From Phlebopus portentosus (taxonomy: Eukaryota; Basidiomycota; Agaricomycetes; Boletales; Boletinellaceae), in assembly GCA_037892935.1 (NCBI GenBank), contig JAYXKI010000013.1, positions 372,001-436,000 on the forward strand: a DNA stretch of 64,000 bases, given 5' to 3'. Positions 37,294 through 47,596 of the stretch are shown in pieces (position 1 is the first letter of the stretch; each line of letters starts with the position of its first letter). Under the pieces are notes generated by a model. The model was not told the DNA's origin, ran no database searches, and was given only the letters and a program-made list of their open reading frames with translations. A program made the position numbers and the translations under genes.

Positions 37294-39143
37294 TCACCAG
37301 AGGCGCGTGTCAAGGATGAGGTCCGCAGAGCCCTCAATTCCGAGGCATGCCTTCAAGAATGCTTCGAGGCCGTTGCGCTGCCTGCTGAGACTGTTGACGA
37401 CGTCCGAGCCTGAAAGCAGGGCCACATCAGCTTTCGGTGCAAAATATCCTTAAAGTCGGATGCTTACCAGGCTTGACGAGTGGCGCCTTCAGCATGAACG
37501 AAAGCAGCGAAAGCACAGGGTACAGCGGCTGGAACTCGCTGTGCTTCTTGGACGTCGCGGTACTTGACACGGGTAAGGAGCTCGCCCAGAATTGACAAGT
37601 CAAGGATAAGAGGCGTCGCCAGAAGCGAGTCCTGGACAAGTAGAGTAAGTCAAAGAAACAGGGAAGAAAGTAACGAAGAAACGGACCTCGCACTCATTAA
37701 AGATACTGATCGTCGAACGACCACCGCAGAGGATCTCCGAGTAGTACTCGTCGATCGCGCGCTTGGAATCACCGACGGACGGAACGTACTTGATGACGAC
37801 GATATGGTCGGGATGCTCGCCCTTCTTCGCCTTCGCGTCCTTAGCCTCGGGGTTGCCAGGCTTGTAAAGCAGCGCGTTGCTTGCAACCATGTCGTCGACA
37901 ACGCTGCTCTTGCTGATTTCCTTGCTCTTGAATTGGCGTTCCGCGCTCAAGTTGTGACCATCATTGTTACCGAGGTGGTTGTACGAAGCAATAGAGAGCG
38001 GCTTGATACCTGCGTTGACGAGGAACTCAGCAAGAACGGACTTGAGCTTCGTCTGACCAGACTTGAGGTCGTCACCGCCGATGAAGGACTTGTGACGCTC
38101 TGCAAGGTCGATAACACCGGGGACGAATGTGTTCTGCGGGGCACCATTGATGAAAGGAACACCCTCAAGGATTGACGCAACAGCGAAGATGGTTGACGGT
38201 GCAATCTCCGGGTGAGAACTCTTGACCGACGCGAGCAAGTTGTCAGCAGTATCATTCACACTAGGAATGATGTCGCTATAACGTTCGGTGTTCGCAGTCC
38301 AGAAGACAATAACCTGTTCAAGCCCGTTCTTCTCCTTGAACTCGCGGATGTCCTTGCGGATGTGCTCGAGATGAGCCTGCTTGTCATTGCTCGAAATGAG
38401 GTTGTCCGCGCGCGCTTCCTGGTTTGCGGCAATGTAGTCGGGGTAGTAGATTGAAGGGAGCGGGGAACCAAGCTCAGCCATGTACGGCGCAACTTGACGC
38501 TGAAGATCCCAGGGAAGGACCTCAGCACGAGCCATGGCCTTATCCATCGGCAGGCCGGAAATATCCCAGCCACCAAGAACAAGATCGTTCGGATGCACCA
38601 TGGGCAGAACATCGCCGAGAGGGACATAGACATCCTTGCCAGTCTCGGGATTAGTGCCAATGCTAACGGTAGAGGCACGCAGAAGGGAGCCTATGTAGTT
38701 CGGCTGCTGAATACCGGACTTGGTGTGCCAGGAGATGTTGTGACGGTTTGCGAGAACGGTCGCGCAGAGGGTAGTGCCGTTGTTTCCTCCGAGACCAACC
38801 ATGAGAAGTCTATCAGTAGATTAGATAAGTTAAGGTTTACGTGATGAGGTCACGCAATGACTAACCCAGTCTTCGGAACCCTACGCTGAGTCTGGAATTC
38901 GTACTCCTTAACGGTTGGGGTAACCTTAAGTTGTCCATTGGCAAGCGTCTCGACGCTCGCACCACGATCATGGAACTTGGCCGTGATGAACTCGTCCGAG
39001 TATGAAGTATTCTCGGACGCGACCTCGATTTGGTACGGGCGACGCGCCGCAGTCGGGTGTGGGGGAACAATCGTCTCGAGCTGCGACTCCGGCGTGTTGT
39101 AGCCAGAAGAAATGTTCGATTTATGAAGAGTGGTAGGCGACAT
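37294..39143 (-). CDS. INO1: Inositol-3-phosphate synthase (myo-inositol-1-phosphate synthase), apparent 3' frameshift
   Basis: The enzyme converts glucose-6-phosphate to inositol-3-phosphate with NAD, the first step of inositol synthesis in the cytosol. The exons are 38866-39143, 37687-38809, 37468-37631 and 37294-37409. Visible family blocks are [10 protein letters not shown] (NAD-binding glycine motif, across the first junction), [90 protein letters not shown] and [12 protein letters not shown]. The start chosen is [10 protein letters not shown]. The third exon has 164 bases. With 163, as in the orphan copy, the protein would be 559 aa and end [13 protein letters not shown]...DTRLW. As written, an extra base near 37549 (GACGTCCAAGAAGCAC) shifts the frame after VKYRDV. 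The neighbouring gene is divergent, 1.7 kb away. Confidence 0.95.
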
Positions 39144-40844
39144 TGCGAGCAAGAGGGGAATTAATTGCACAGAAGCGGCGCGGCGGAGTGCTTGATACCT
39201 CTGAATTTGTTGTGCGTGCTGCTCAGCTGGTTCGAGTACATGCACTCGGGGATAGAAAGACAGAGAGAGAGGAAAGATGGGTTCAAATAGTTTCTGGGAG
39301 GGCTACGTTTTAGTAGGACGGCTGTGGTGGTACGGAGCAAAGAACCGGCGTCGGCAAGAACGGCGGCTGCTGGTCTTTTTATCGATGAGGATTTCGAAGC
39401 GAAAAGGCAAGAGTTCGAAACGTGTCTGTTCACGTCAAAAAAATCGTGTTCCCTGAAAATTTCCATCAATCGCGTACGAGAAAAGCTTGGAAGACGCGAT
39501 GCGAAGGCAGTGCCTCATGGGAAAATTATCACGTGAATTTACTTTACTGTCTTTGGACTTTCCCGATTTAGCGTACCTTTCCGCGCCCTATTTCTAAGCA
39601 CAGACTTCAAGTCACCCGTTTTCAAATCTGCAGGCTGAGCGGATGCCAGCTTCAGCGACGAAGGGATACACACGAAGTCTTCGTGGTCGGATGACCTAAG
39701 GAGTCTGCATGGAAAAGCTATTTACGACACCGCGCCTTAAGACCATAAGGCGGCGAAATGTGGTCTAGTACACACAGCCTCGTCGCATGAGGGACTGATA
39801 GTCATCACTTTTTGTTGGAACCTTCCGAGGAAATTGAACCTATGGGATGCAAGGCGGGAAGCGGACATGTGTCGCGCGGCCAAAGGCGACCAGAGATAAA
39901 GGCATGATGAAAGCATATCCATTTTTTTTTCATTCTAGCGTATATAGATAAACCTGCAGCTGCAGTAGTGAAATCTCCGTGAACAACGCAAGAAGTACGG
40001 ACGACGGAATGTTGAGAAGACAAAAAATATTCTCGATAAGCTTCCAGGCTAGACCAGCCAGCCCTAAGGAACAGAAACACGCTTCCAGAGCAAACAATAG
40101 AGAACTGCTGATACAGAGGACATCAGGACAATATATGACGTAGCTGTTCAAGGGATTAGATCTTCGAAAGCCACCTGGCTTCGGGAAACCAGTTAAAGTC
40201 TGCAGGGCCGGGAAGTGTACATAAAGCCGGAGCTTCCTAGCTTCCTGTGGAAGAACAGAGGCAATAGAAGCTGATCATATGAGTGAGTAAACCCGTGACA
40301 AAGTTGGTAAGAACGCGAGGCTGAAGTATAAGTCTGAGCTGTTTGGTTGACGGAGTTTGAAAGCAGGAATGCAGCAAGCCCTGGTAGACCTAAACATGAC
40401 ATAGTCTTATCTTGAAAGCGTTGCGGGCTTCGTGCAAACAATTGTCCTTTGTATCGATGAGATTGCATTCGTTGCATCCAGAGAGAGACAGATAAGAACG
40501 GATGAAATATGCACAGGAAGAGCGGTGATAATAGTCGGAGTTGATGAAGAAAAAGTTCGACGCGCAGACGCGTAGGTCGGTGACGTGTAAACACGGTGGT
40601 GTGACGATCGACATTTCCTAGAAAGGCGAGTGACGCGTCGACACTCACCTTTCTCTTTTAACTTTCATCCGCACTCACGATCGTCTGCACCTCATTGAGT
40701 ATTCAGAAAATTTCTTTGTATGTATGGAATTGCTAGTGTTATGCAGGCAATCACCTCAATTGACGGACAGACTAGCCATGATAGATTGATAACTTCGGCC
40801 CGATCTCACTGAACGTAGCCTCGTTCCGTCCTTCCTTCAGCGAT
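39144..40844. other. Intergenic region between divergent INO1 and the SDR-like gene
   Basis: This region must hold both promoters. Short minus-strand frames (for example 40193-40648) have no recognisable motifs and I do not call them genes. No repeat shared with the array was seen. Confidence 0.6.
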
Positions 40845-42273
40845 ATGCCTGTGCCGGTTCTGGTCAACCTCGCGGCAAACTTATATTCCAGTCCATATCT
40901 CGTCCACGTTGTAGTTACTCTATTTGTCATCAGCATCATTCGCGCCTATGCCCAAGGCCGGAGTACGAATAGAGAACGGGACCTTCACGGAAGGACTATC
41001 TTGTTAACTGTCCGTAGACTCTCCTTTACTCGATTTCAACCCTGTGACTCAATTATCACAAGGGTGCTTTCACGTCCTTAGGTTCCACCGTACTCGAAGC
41101 ACTCGCGAACAGAGGAGCACACATTATAGCTTTGACTCACATTCCAATCGAGTCTCCTGAGGTTGCACTGATCGTCGAAGCCCTTCGAGAAAGGACGAAA
41201 AATGAGAGCATTTTCGTCGAGCAGTGTGATGTTCTGGACATCAAGTCTACCAGAGACTTCTGTACGAAGTTCTTGACGGGGAAGGACCATAGACTGGACG
41301 CCATTGTATTCGCTCACGAGTATGAGCACGTCGGTCCGTATTTCGCGTCGAAGGAGGAGAAAGCGGCTCGTGAAGAGATACGCTCCGCTGCTAGTGACAG
41401 CATGTTCCTCATAATTACATTGCTTCTTCCAACCCTACTCGTAGCTCCTGCAGAACGCGACATTCGCATCGTTTCCATCATCAATCCTTTCTACGCAGCT
41501 GCCGTCCCACGTTTTCCCCAACCCCCACCAGTCGAAGGATCACAGTTCCTTCGCGAAGGCTACTATGCTCTGCGAACGGTAGTGCTAATGCGTCACTTAC
41601 AGCGAGTGCTGGACGCGCTCCCTCAGGCGCCGCCGCCGAATCCTGACGCAGCTTCCGCAGCAGCGGCCAGCAACAAAACGCAGAAGTCCAACATCGTTTC
41701 CGTATCCGTTTCTCCCGGATTCAGCAGGCACGATACTGTAGCGCCACTGTTACGAGCCAAGCTTAGTACCCGTGAATCGTCATTTATTGGATTTGTAGCG
41801 TAAGTATACTCCTTACAAGTGATATCTGGCGTCGTCAGCGCTAACTATATATAAACAGATATGTTCTGCTTCTACCGCTCCTGCATATCTTCACAAAGAC
41901 ACCGTCACACGCGGTCCAGTCTGTTCTACACGCTTTATTCCTCCCGACTCCATTCAAGTTCGCGTCGATGCCTGCTAATCAGGAGAGCAAAGATCTGGTC
42001 GACGCCCGGCCTTCGGAGGAGGTACTAAAACCCGGAGCGTTGTACGCGGATTGCTCTGTCGTCAGCCTTGACCTACGAGACCGAGCTCAGCTCCCAGAGT
42101 CCGATGACAAGAAAGGAGAGCCCTCTCAGGCCAAGCTCATGGATGACGGCGAGTATGGAGGAGAGGCGTTAGGAAGGTTGATTTGGGAGAGTTTCGAGGA
42201 AAATCTAAAGGCCAGGGAGAAGAATGCGACTAGTAACGTTCCTCAAGCTCCTGCGGACAAAAAGGATGATTAA
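40845..42273 (+). CDS. Short-chain dehydrogenase-like membrane protein (DUF1776-like), 438 aa
   Basis: The exons are 40845-41009, 41063-41799 and 41859-42273. The lengths sum to 439 codons and all junctions keep frame. An N-terminal hydrophobic helix (about residues 18-33, VHVVVTLFVISIIRAY) precedes a Rossmann-type start TILLTGAFTSLGSTVLEALANRGA (split here by the first intron after LLT), then HIIALTHIP, EQCDVLDIKS and DAIVFAHEYEHVGPYF, which follow the SDR order. A YxxxK active site is not obvious: the expected place reads GYYALRTV. A second hydrophobic stretch (YVLLLPLLHIFT) and an acidic, Lys-rich tail follow. This matches my memory of the fungal DUF1776 family (one member reported mitochondrial). 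Oxidoreductase activity is doubtful. Confidence 0.75.
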
Positions 42274-42348
42274 TTGTTGTCCGTGGATGGTTTAACTTTC
42301 ATACGTTTTAATGTATCAATGTAACATGGACTTTCTTAGACGCACCTT

Positions 42349-43821
42349 CTACATAATGATGCATGATCTTGTTTCTGATTCGAGCTTTCGTCCAGGGATA
42401 CCCATATCAGCGAACGTATTGTAGGTAGGCCTTCGAGTAGGTAGCATCCTGTTTTTGCAGCACGGACTGCTACCGCGGCGATGTTCAGAGTTCATGTTGA
42501 AGGAGCGGTGGATAGTAGAGATCAACTCGTGACTTCCACTATCTGCGCTCGGGTGTGCAAATGCTTTCAGGACCGAAGCGAGGTGAGATGCAGATGGTCG
42601 TTCTGCTGGTTCCAACGACCAGCATGCTTTGCATATGTCCCAGAGTAGATGATACTGTGCCGGCCAGTTCTGGGATACCCTGGGCTTTCGCGGAAGTTCT
42701 CCACAGATAATGGAAGTGATGACTTGGGGATCACTAACAAGGCGGTAATATGGACGCCTCTTAGCCAAAACTTCCTAGAGAATGAGAGAGGGATTATTTT
42801 TTTCCTCTAAAAATGAGATCAACTCGAATGAACTCACATAGACCGTCATGCCAAATGCCCAAATATCCGATTCCTTAGAATGGACCGCGTGCTCTCCTGA
42901 CGGAAGTAGAAGTTCTGGAGACATCCATCGCGCCGACCCTCTGATCGTACTGCTCTGTGTCTGTAGGCCGTGTCCCGCCATCGTATGAGATGCAGCAATC
43001 AAGCGAGAAATACCGAAGTCGCATATAAGAGGTTCTCCTATCTGCGAGACCAGGACGTTATCCTAAAGTGCGAGTAATATGTACGTCAGCTTTCCACATA
43101 AGTCGTGAACGAGAAAGGGCTTCGCACTGATTTGATATCGGAGTGTATTATCTTCGAGTTATGAAGATAAGAAATACCTTGCACAAGCCCAAGTACCTGG
43201 TAATAATAATAGTTATGTATTAGATTTTGTGTATGATGATACCGATGTACGCTCACCATATGCATGATGTCGCTGACCGGATGTGCTTGAACGTACTTGA
43301 GTATAGTGCCATGGTCCATGAATTCGGATATAAGAGCAGGAAGACCATGCTGCTCTATTGTATATCCCAATAGCGGAAGGATGTTCGGATTATTGAGCTT
43401 CGACCATAGCCTGACTTCTCTCTCAATGAGCTAGGCACATTCAAATCTGAGTATTCGCTTTCCATGCACGGTGCTTTCATTGGCACCCGGTGTTGAACGT
43501 GCATACCTTTATGACTTCGGGATTATCGCGAAGATACAGTCGGATGCATTTCACGGCTACCCTGACTCTTCCACGACCCGAGATTGCACAATCTCCAATC
43601 CGTATATCGCCATAAGCCCCGCCTGCGAGGTATGAACTGTCGGCATGATACGCGACGCGCCCTGTCAAGTCGAAATCCTCGAGTCCAGCAAGCGTCCGGT
43701 ACAGGACCTCTACACCACTTCCCTTCAACCCGGTATCAGCCTTCTGCGAGACGGATGCATCAAGGTGTGCTGGCATAGGTGGAGAAGGTAAAGAACGGAC
43801 ACTAGTAGTGGAAGGAGACAT
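42349..43821 (-). CDS. TKL-type protein kinase with C-terminal CaaX box, 402 aa
   Basis: The exons are 43507-43821, 43257-43430, 43128-43196, 42838-43062 and 42349-42774, all in phase 0. Kinase motifs in order: glycine loop LAGGAYGDI (about 66-73), VAVK lysine 91, REV of helix C (about 109-111), HSDIKSDNVLV catalytic loop (Asp183), DFG at 201-203, RGSARWMSPELL activation-segment end, and SDIWAFGMTVYEVL. The Arg of HRD is Ser, so it is a non-RD kinase of the tyrosine-kinase-like sort expanded in agaricomycetes. The last four residues are CIIM followed by TAG, a good CaaX farnesylation signal. A substrate cannot be inferred. The stop lies 76 bases from the stop of the convergent SDR-like gene. 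Confidence 0.85.
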
Positions 43822-44679
43822 GCAAGCAAAGAAGCGCAAGGGACAGCACTGGACGTCGGACTAACCACATCATCGTCTCGACGTCAAGGTAACCTGATAC
43901 ATGACAGCTAGAATACGCAGAGCAAATATATCAGGTGGTCCCCTGCCAGTTGATGTGAACGAGACCGCAGTCTGATGATGATGATGATGATTGTCAAGAG
44001 CAACGCTCTCAACAGGGTGAGAATATACGCGCATGATAAGAAAATTAAATTCTGAAGTGAAGGATGCCGTGTAAATACGCAAACTGAGGCAACCCGGGTT
44101 GTCGGACGACGGGAGATGGTCAACGGGACTGTAAGGTATAAGGTAAAAGAAACCTACACGAGGTCACGGGTCAGGTAATATACTTGGTGCCTTGACAAAG
44201 TCATTGTAAATTTGCGTTTCGAACTCCTGCAAATGCCCTCAACAATGTATATTAGAGGATTTAATGAAATAGTACATGCGTCGCTTATGTAGCTAAGAGG
44301 AACGGTGTGAGAGGGAGAGAAAAAAGGGCATCAGACTCCAAAAACCCTAAGGCGGTCTATACCGCACGGTCGAAAACCAGAGAGTAGTCCGGGGATTCTA
44401 AGTTTCGACGGTGAAAATATTGATGGCGCAGCACCGTGTAGCGTGTGCACGTCGTAAGGCAGTGGTCTTGGTCTATGGTGTCCCATTGACGGTCCGCCGG
44501 GCACAAAGGAGGATGATTTCGTCTGATGCGAGAGAGGGTAGAGCCCGTATTGGACACGTTCGCGATGGTCTGAAGGTATCAAGTCTCCTATCCACGCTTC
44601 CACGGCCACTTGAGAGGTGCATAGCTGGGCTTCACTAGGAAGTGACTTCTCGATGAGGTTGATACCTCACAATGTCCTA
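43822..44679. other. Intergenic region upstream of the kinase
   Basis: This region contains a short ATG trinucleotide repeat (43973-43991). A 92-codon frame at 44331-44609 (minus) lacks motifs and was not called. Confidence 0.5.
43973..43991. repeat. (TGA)n microsatellite, 19 bases
   Basis: Six perfect trinucleotide units lie 150 bases upstream of the kinase start. Confidence 0.9.
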
Positions 44680-44766
44680 GCCCTCATAGCTCAGTGGTAG
44701 AGCGCGCCACTCGTACTGCTCAACGAAGTGATGGTGAGGTCGGTTGTTCAATCCAGCCTGTGGGCA
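44680..44766 (+). tRNA. tRNA-Thr (anticodon CGT) with 15-base intron
   Basis: The acceptor stem GCCCTCA/TGTGGGC pairs at six of seven positions (one T-T), with discriminator A at 44766. The D arm is GCTC-AGTGGTA-GAGC. The anticodon stem CGCCA/TGGTG pairs fully with one G-T. The loop is CT-CGT-A + A with the anticodon at 44712-44714, and the intron at 44716-44730 sits directly after position 37, the canonical place. The variable loop is AGGTC and the T arm GGTTG-TTCAATC-CAGCC. A and B box promoters are internal. A TTTTT terminator follows at 44771-44775. It decodes ACG threonine codons. Confidence 0.95.
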
Positions 44767-44770
44767 TTTG

Positions 44771-44775
44771 TTTTT
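44771..44775 (+). terminator. RNA polymerase III oligo-T terminator of the tRNA
   Basis: Five T residues begin five bases after the discriminator base. Confidence 0.85.
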
Positions 44776-45373
44776 ATCTTATCGAGACAGACGAGAAGAG
44801 ATTCGGACCGAGGAATTGATTTTAGAACCTAAAATCTGACTTTTTTTGGCCATGGTCCAGTCATTTGATAGGAGACCGAAAGATGGAAGAATATTGCACT
44901 GCCAAAGCCCGTAGCTGGGGTTGAGCTCAGGCCATCGGGCTCCGTATAAACAGCGAACCTCGTGTGATGTGCGCGGGTCTGCATTGAGGCCTTGCGGTTC
45001 CGGTGCACAACGTTATACATATGCACCGCCCTTACCACATGTTTTACACGGCGCAACATCACATAGGAGATCACATACCTGTGAAGCTCATGTTTCAATT
45101 ACACCTGGCCCTAATCCGTGCGAAGCTCTGTTGACCTTCGCAATAACTAACCAAAGCAGCCGCATTCGATAGCTCTGACCACTGTTGCGTGCTCAGGCCA
45201 GCGGCCTGCTGAAAGGCTATGCTTGTGCTTAGTCGGAGGCCACGAATGCTTGGGTCGTGAAAAGGTACAAAAGGAGAGTAGTTCGCGACCTAAACTTCCA
45301 GCTTATCCCCTAGCGATCTCTTAAGCGCAAGCTGTCGCCTCATACATCCTCTAAATCCAACCAGTTCCTGAAC
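44776..45373. other. Intergenic region upstream of the 45.4 kb gene
   Basis: No gene was recognised. GGCCACGAATGCTTGG at about 45238-45253 faintly resembles the family promoter module but has no TATA-like box at the matching distance. Confidence 0.4.
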
Positions 45374-46762
45374 ATGGTTAACGGTGAACAGTTTATCGCA
45401 ATCGTCTGTTCGCAGGGCAGAATCCCGCAGACTTTCAACTTCGACCCCTTTGCCGAAGAGACAGTTGTCAACAGTCATGGATTCAGCTCCGTGCACGAAC
45501 TTGACGACTTCGCCGCCATTCCGCGCCCCGCCCCGAGGCCTGCTCCAGTTGTGTGCTATCAGCCTCAGCCGGTTCGAGTTCCCGCAATCCAAGATGCAAT
45601 AAGGAGATTTGAAGAAGTATGACTTTCATATAGCGTGACTATGAGCAAAGAACTAATGTAATGCGGAGAAGATGGCTCGCGCTGAAGAAATCCAGGCATC
45701 TCGCAGTGAGAACATGGCATCGATTCACCCTCCGATACCAAGGACTACTTCCAAGCGCCGTCCGAATCCTTTCGCATTGCGCGACAACGAGCAGAGTACT
45801 CTTCCTTTGCACCGGCGTGTCATTGAGCGACCCAAGGCAAAGAATTCCCAACCACATTTACCAGCACACGTCCAGTCTTCTATCTGGACGCCCCAAACAG
45901 ACGACCGTTGGCGTCTGAACTTCCAGCCAACCCGAGTTAAACCCGAGGACGGTATCTACGTACCCGAACGTCGAATGACTCGTGCCCAACCTGACGGCGC
46001 TCGTATAACAGGGTCCGTTACCTTCCTGCATCAAGCGGTTCAGCCCGAAATTCAGATCAACAGCAGCGTGACCGTTCTCCGGGCCAATGGCCTCCCAAAC
46101 CGACTTTCGTACTTCCTAAGCGAAGGAAAACACCTATGCCTAGTCCAATGCCTAGCCCAATGCCCAGCCCAATGCCCAGCAGTCTTGATCGATACACGCA
46201 GGGCGGAAATGATAGAGAAAACGATTCATATGGCGAGGAAGGTCCGAAATCAAGCAGATCGATCCGTGAGGAAGACGAGCTCGCGTACAGTCCGCACGAC
46301 GAGATGCTCGAAGAGCCGCTTATGACCCAGCAGATAGCTGAAAGTGACTCCGAAGATGGGGAGGACTATTACACTGCTTCCGAGTTCTCTGAATCTTTTG
46401 AGCAGGAATTCGAGGATGGTAGCATTAATGCCGAGCAAGTTGCCCACTGTCATCCTCGGACATCATCTACGAAATCCCAATCACCACCGTTGTCGCCATT
46501 TTCGCTTGCCGGGACAAATCGCTCGGAGCACAGCGTACCCAACACCTCATATACCAGCCAATCCACAATCTCCGTAACATATTACACATCGGCAGCATAC
46601 GGTTGTCCCGGCATAAAGCCAGCTCTGCCACTGGACCTGCGGTGGCTAGAAGGCATGTCGGGTGCGGAATTCGCATTCATTATGGCGGCCGAAAAGGCGC
46701 TACCCCGGTCGCGTCCGATGTCAAACGCGCATCATAAGGTGAAAGAGAGAGGGTGCATTTGA
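45374..46762 (+). CDS. Single-copy relative of the array family (~427 aa)
   Basis: Exon 1 is 45374-45616 (81 aa) and ends IQDAIRRFEE exactly before a 52-base phase-0 intron, as in the array genes and the 47.6 kb gene. It starts MV and has FNFDPFAEE and QPQPVRVP. Exon 2 starts KMARAEEIQ at 45669. The frame that continues family-like content changes near 46070. A 53-base intron 46068-46120 (GTGACC...CTAAG) would join the two frames, giving exons 45669-46067 and 46121-46762. The second half has four MPSP repeats, an acidic region (SDSEDGEDYYTASEFSESFEQEFEDGS) and ends KERGCI. However, the 53 bases themselves read PPKPTFVLPKRRKTP in the downstream frame, close to PPRPTFVLKRSPP of the array proteins, so a frameshift is the alternative. 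The function is unknown. Confidence 0.7.
46136..46183 (+). repeat. Four 12-base tandem repeats encoding MPSP
   Basis: Units of the form ATGCCyAGyCCA repeat four times within the coding region, the last one changed at its end (MPSS). Confidence 0.9.
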
Positions 46763-47449
46763 TCTCCGCGACAGAGCGAAAAGTCGAACGGAATATTCCT
46801 ATATCCCAAACATATACCGTTTCTTATATAGAGATACTTGCATGCGATACCAGCGTTGCTGTATTAAATCCGACATCGAATTTTGTTTGAGCTGTCCAGA
46901 ATTCCCGCGTCTCGAGAGCGTGCTGTGACGAGATTAAGGTGGACTACCTTTAACACGGTTTGATGATGCAAGTAGGAGAGAAAGAGATAAGACAAGAGCA
47001 TCGAGTCGTTGATCATTTTATAACTTATATAAAGTAACCCGGGCCATCATCACATGACTTGAACAGGATTTTTTTGTTCAAGAAATAAGGTGGACGATCG
47101 TAAGATAATTATCACAGGACGGATCACGATCAAATCATGTATATCGAGGTTGACAAGTCTGCACGGTACTTACTCGAAAGACCTCTGTTGAAGTTTGACC
47201 GTTCTTGCAGATGAAAATGATCGACGTTCATTTGACGGATTCGGAAAAGGCAGCAGCCGTCTTCGGCTTGGGAAAATTAGAATTCACGGAGAGCGGTACG
47301 GCAACGTCTCTAAACGCTGTAAATTAGGTCCTAATGTAAGACTGAGCACGGACCAAGCAGAATCGATAACCCTTTTGTGGAAGACAATGACCGGGCTCGA
47401 AAGGGAATGATGTTGAATTTCGTGCTCGGCACCTGCCGAACATAAGGCA
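46763..47449. other. Intergenic region upstream of the 47.6 kb gene
   Basis: No gene or repeat was recognised. A 71-codon frame at 47195-47410 has no family features. Confidence 0.4.
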
Positions 47450-47476
47450 GCCACAAAGCTTTACGGAAGTTATAAC
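47450..47476 (+). promoter_or_regulatory. Family promoter module of the 47.6 kb gene
   Basis: GCCACAAAGC (47450-47459), 11 bases, then TATAAC (47471-47476), 121 bases before the ATG at 47597. The array copies have the same two elements with 12 bases between them, on the opposite genomic strand and 18 kb or more away. Confidence 0.65.
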
Positions 47477-47596
47477 GACGCCTCAAATGAACACCTTTCT
47501 TCGTAACCTCCGCTCATCATCTCTCCACGAATTCGAGCATTCCCATCTCGTCTATTCGTACTTCTACCTCATCTGCTTTCTATCTGAATCTCCAAC

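Larger units (their letters stand above)
33639..37821. repeat. Direct tandem duplication, right unit (4.2 kb)
   Basis: This is the second unit of the duplication and it runs into the body of INO1 at its right edge. Its first 1.6 kb (33646-35291) holds only diverged spacer and short frames without support. Confidence 0.9.

Noticed and set aside
40193..40648. 151-codon minus-strand frame between INO1 and the SDR-like gene
   Set aside because: It has no recognisable motif and overlaps other equal frames.
44331..44609. 92-codon minus-strand frame
   Set aside because: Two other frames overlap it and it resembles nothing I know.
47195..47410. 71-codon plus-strand frame as an upstream exon of the 47.6 kb gene
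   Set aside because: It lies upstream of the promoter module and has no donor site joining it in frame.
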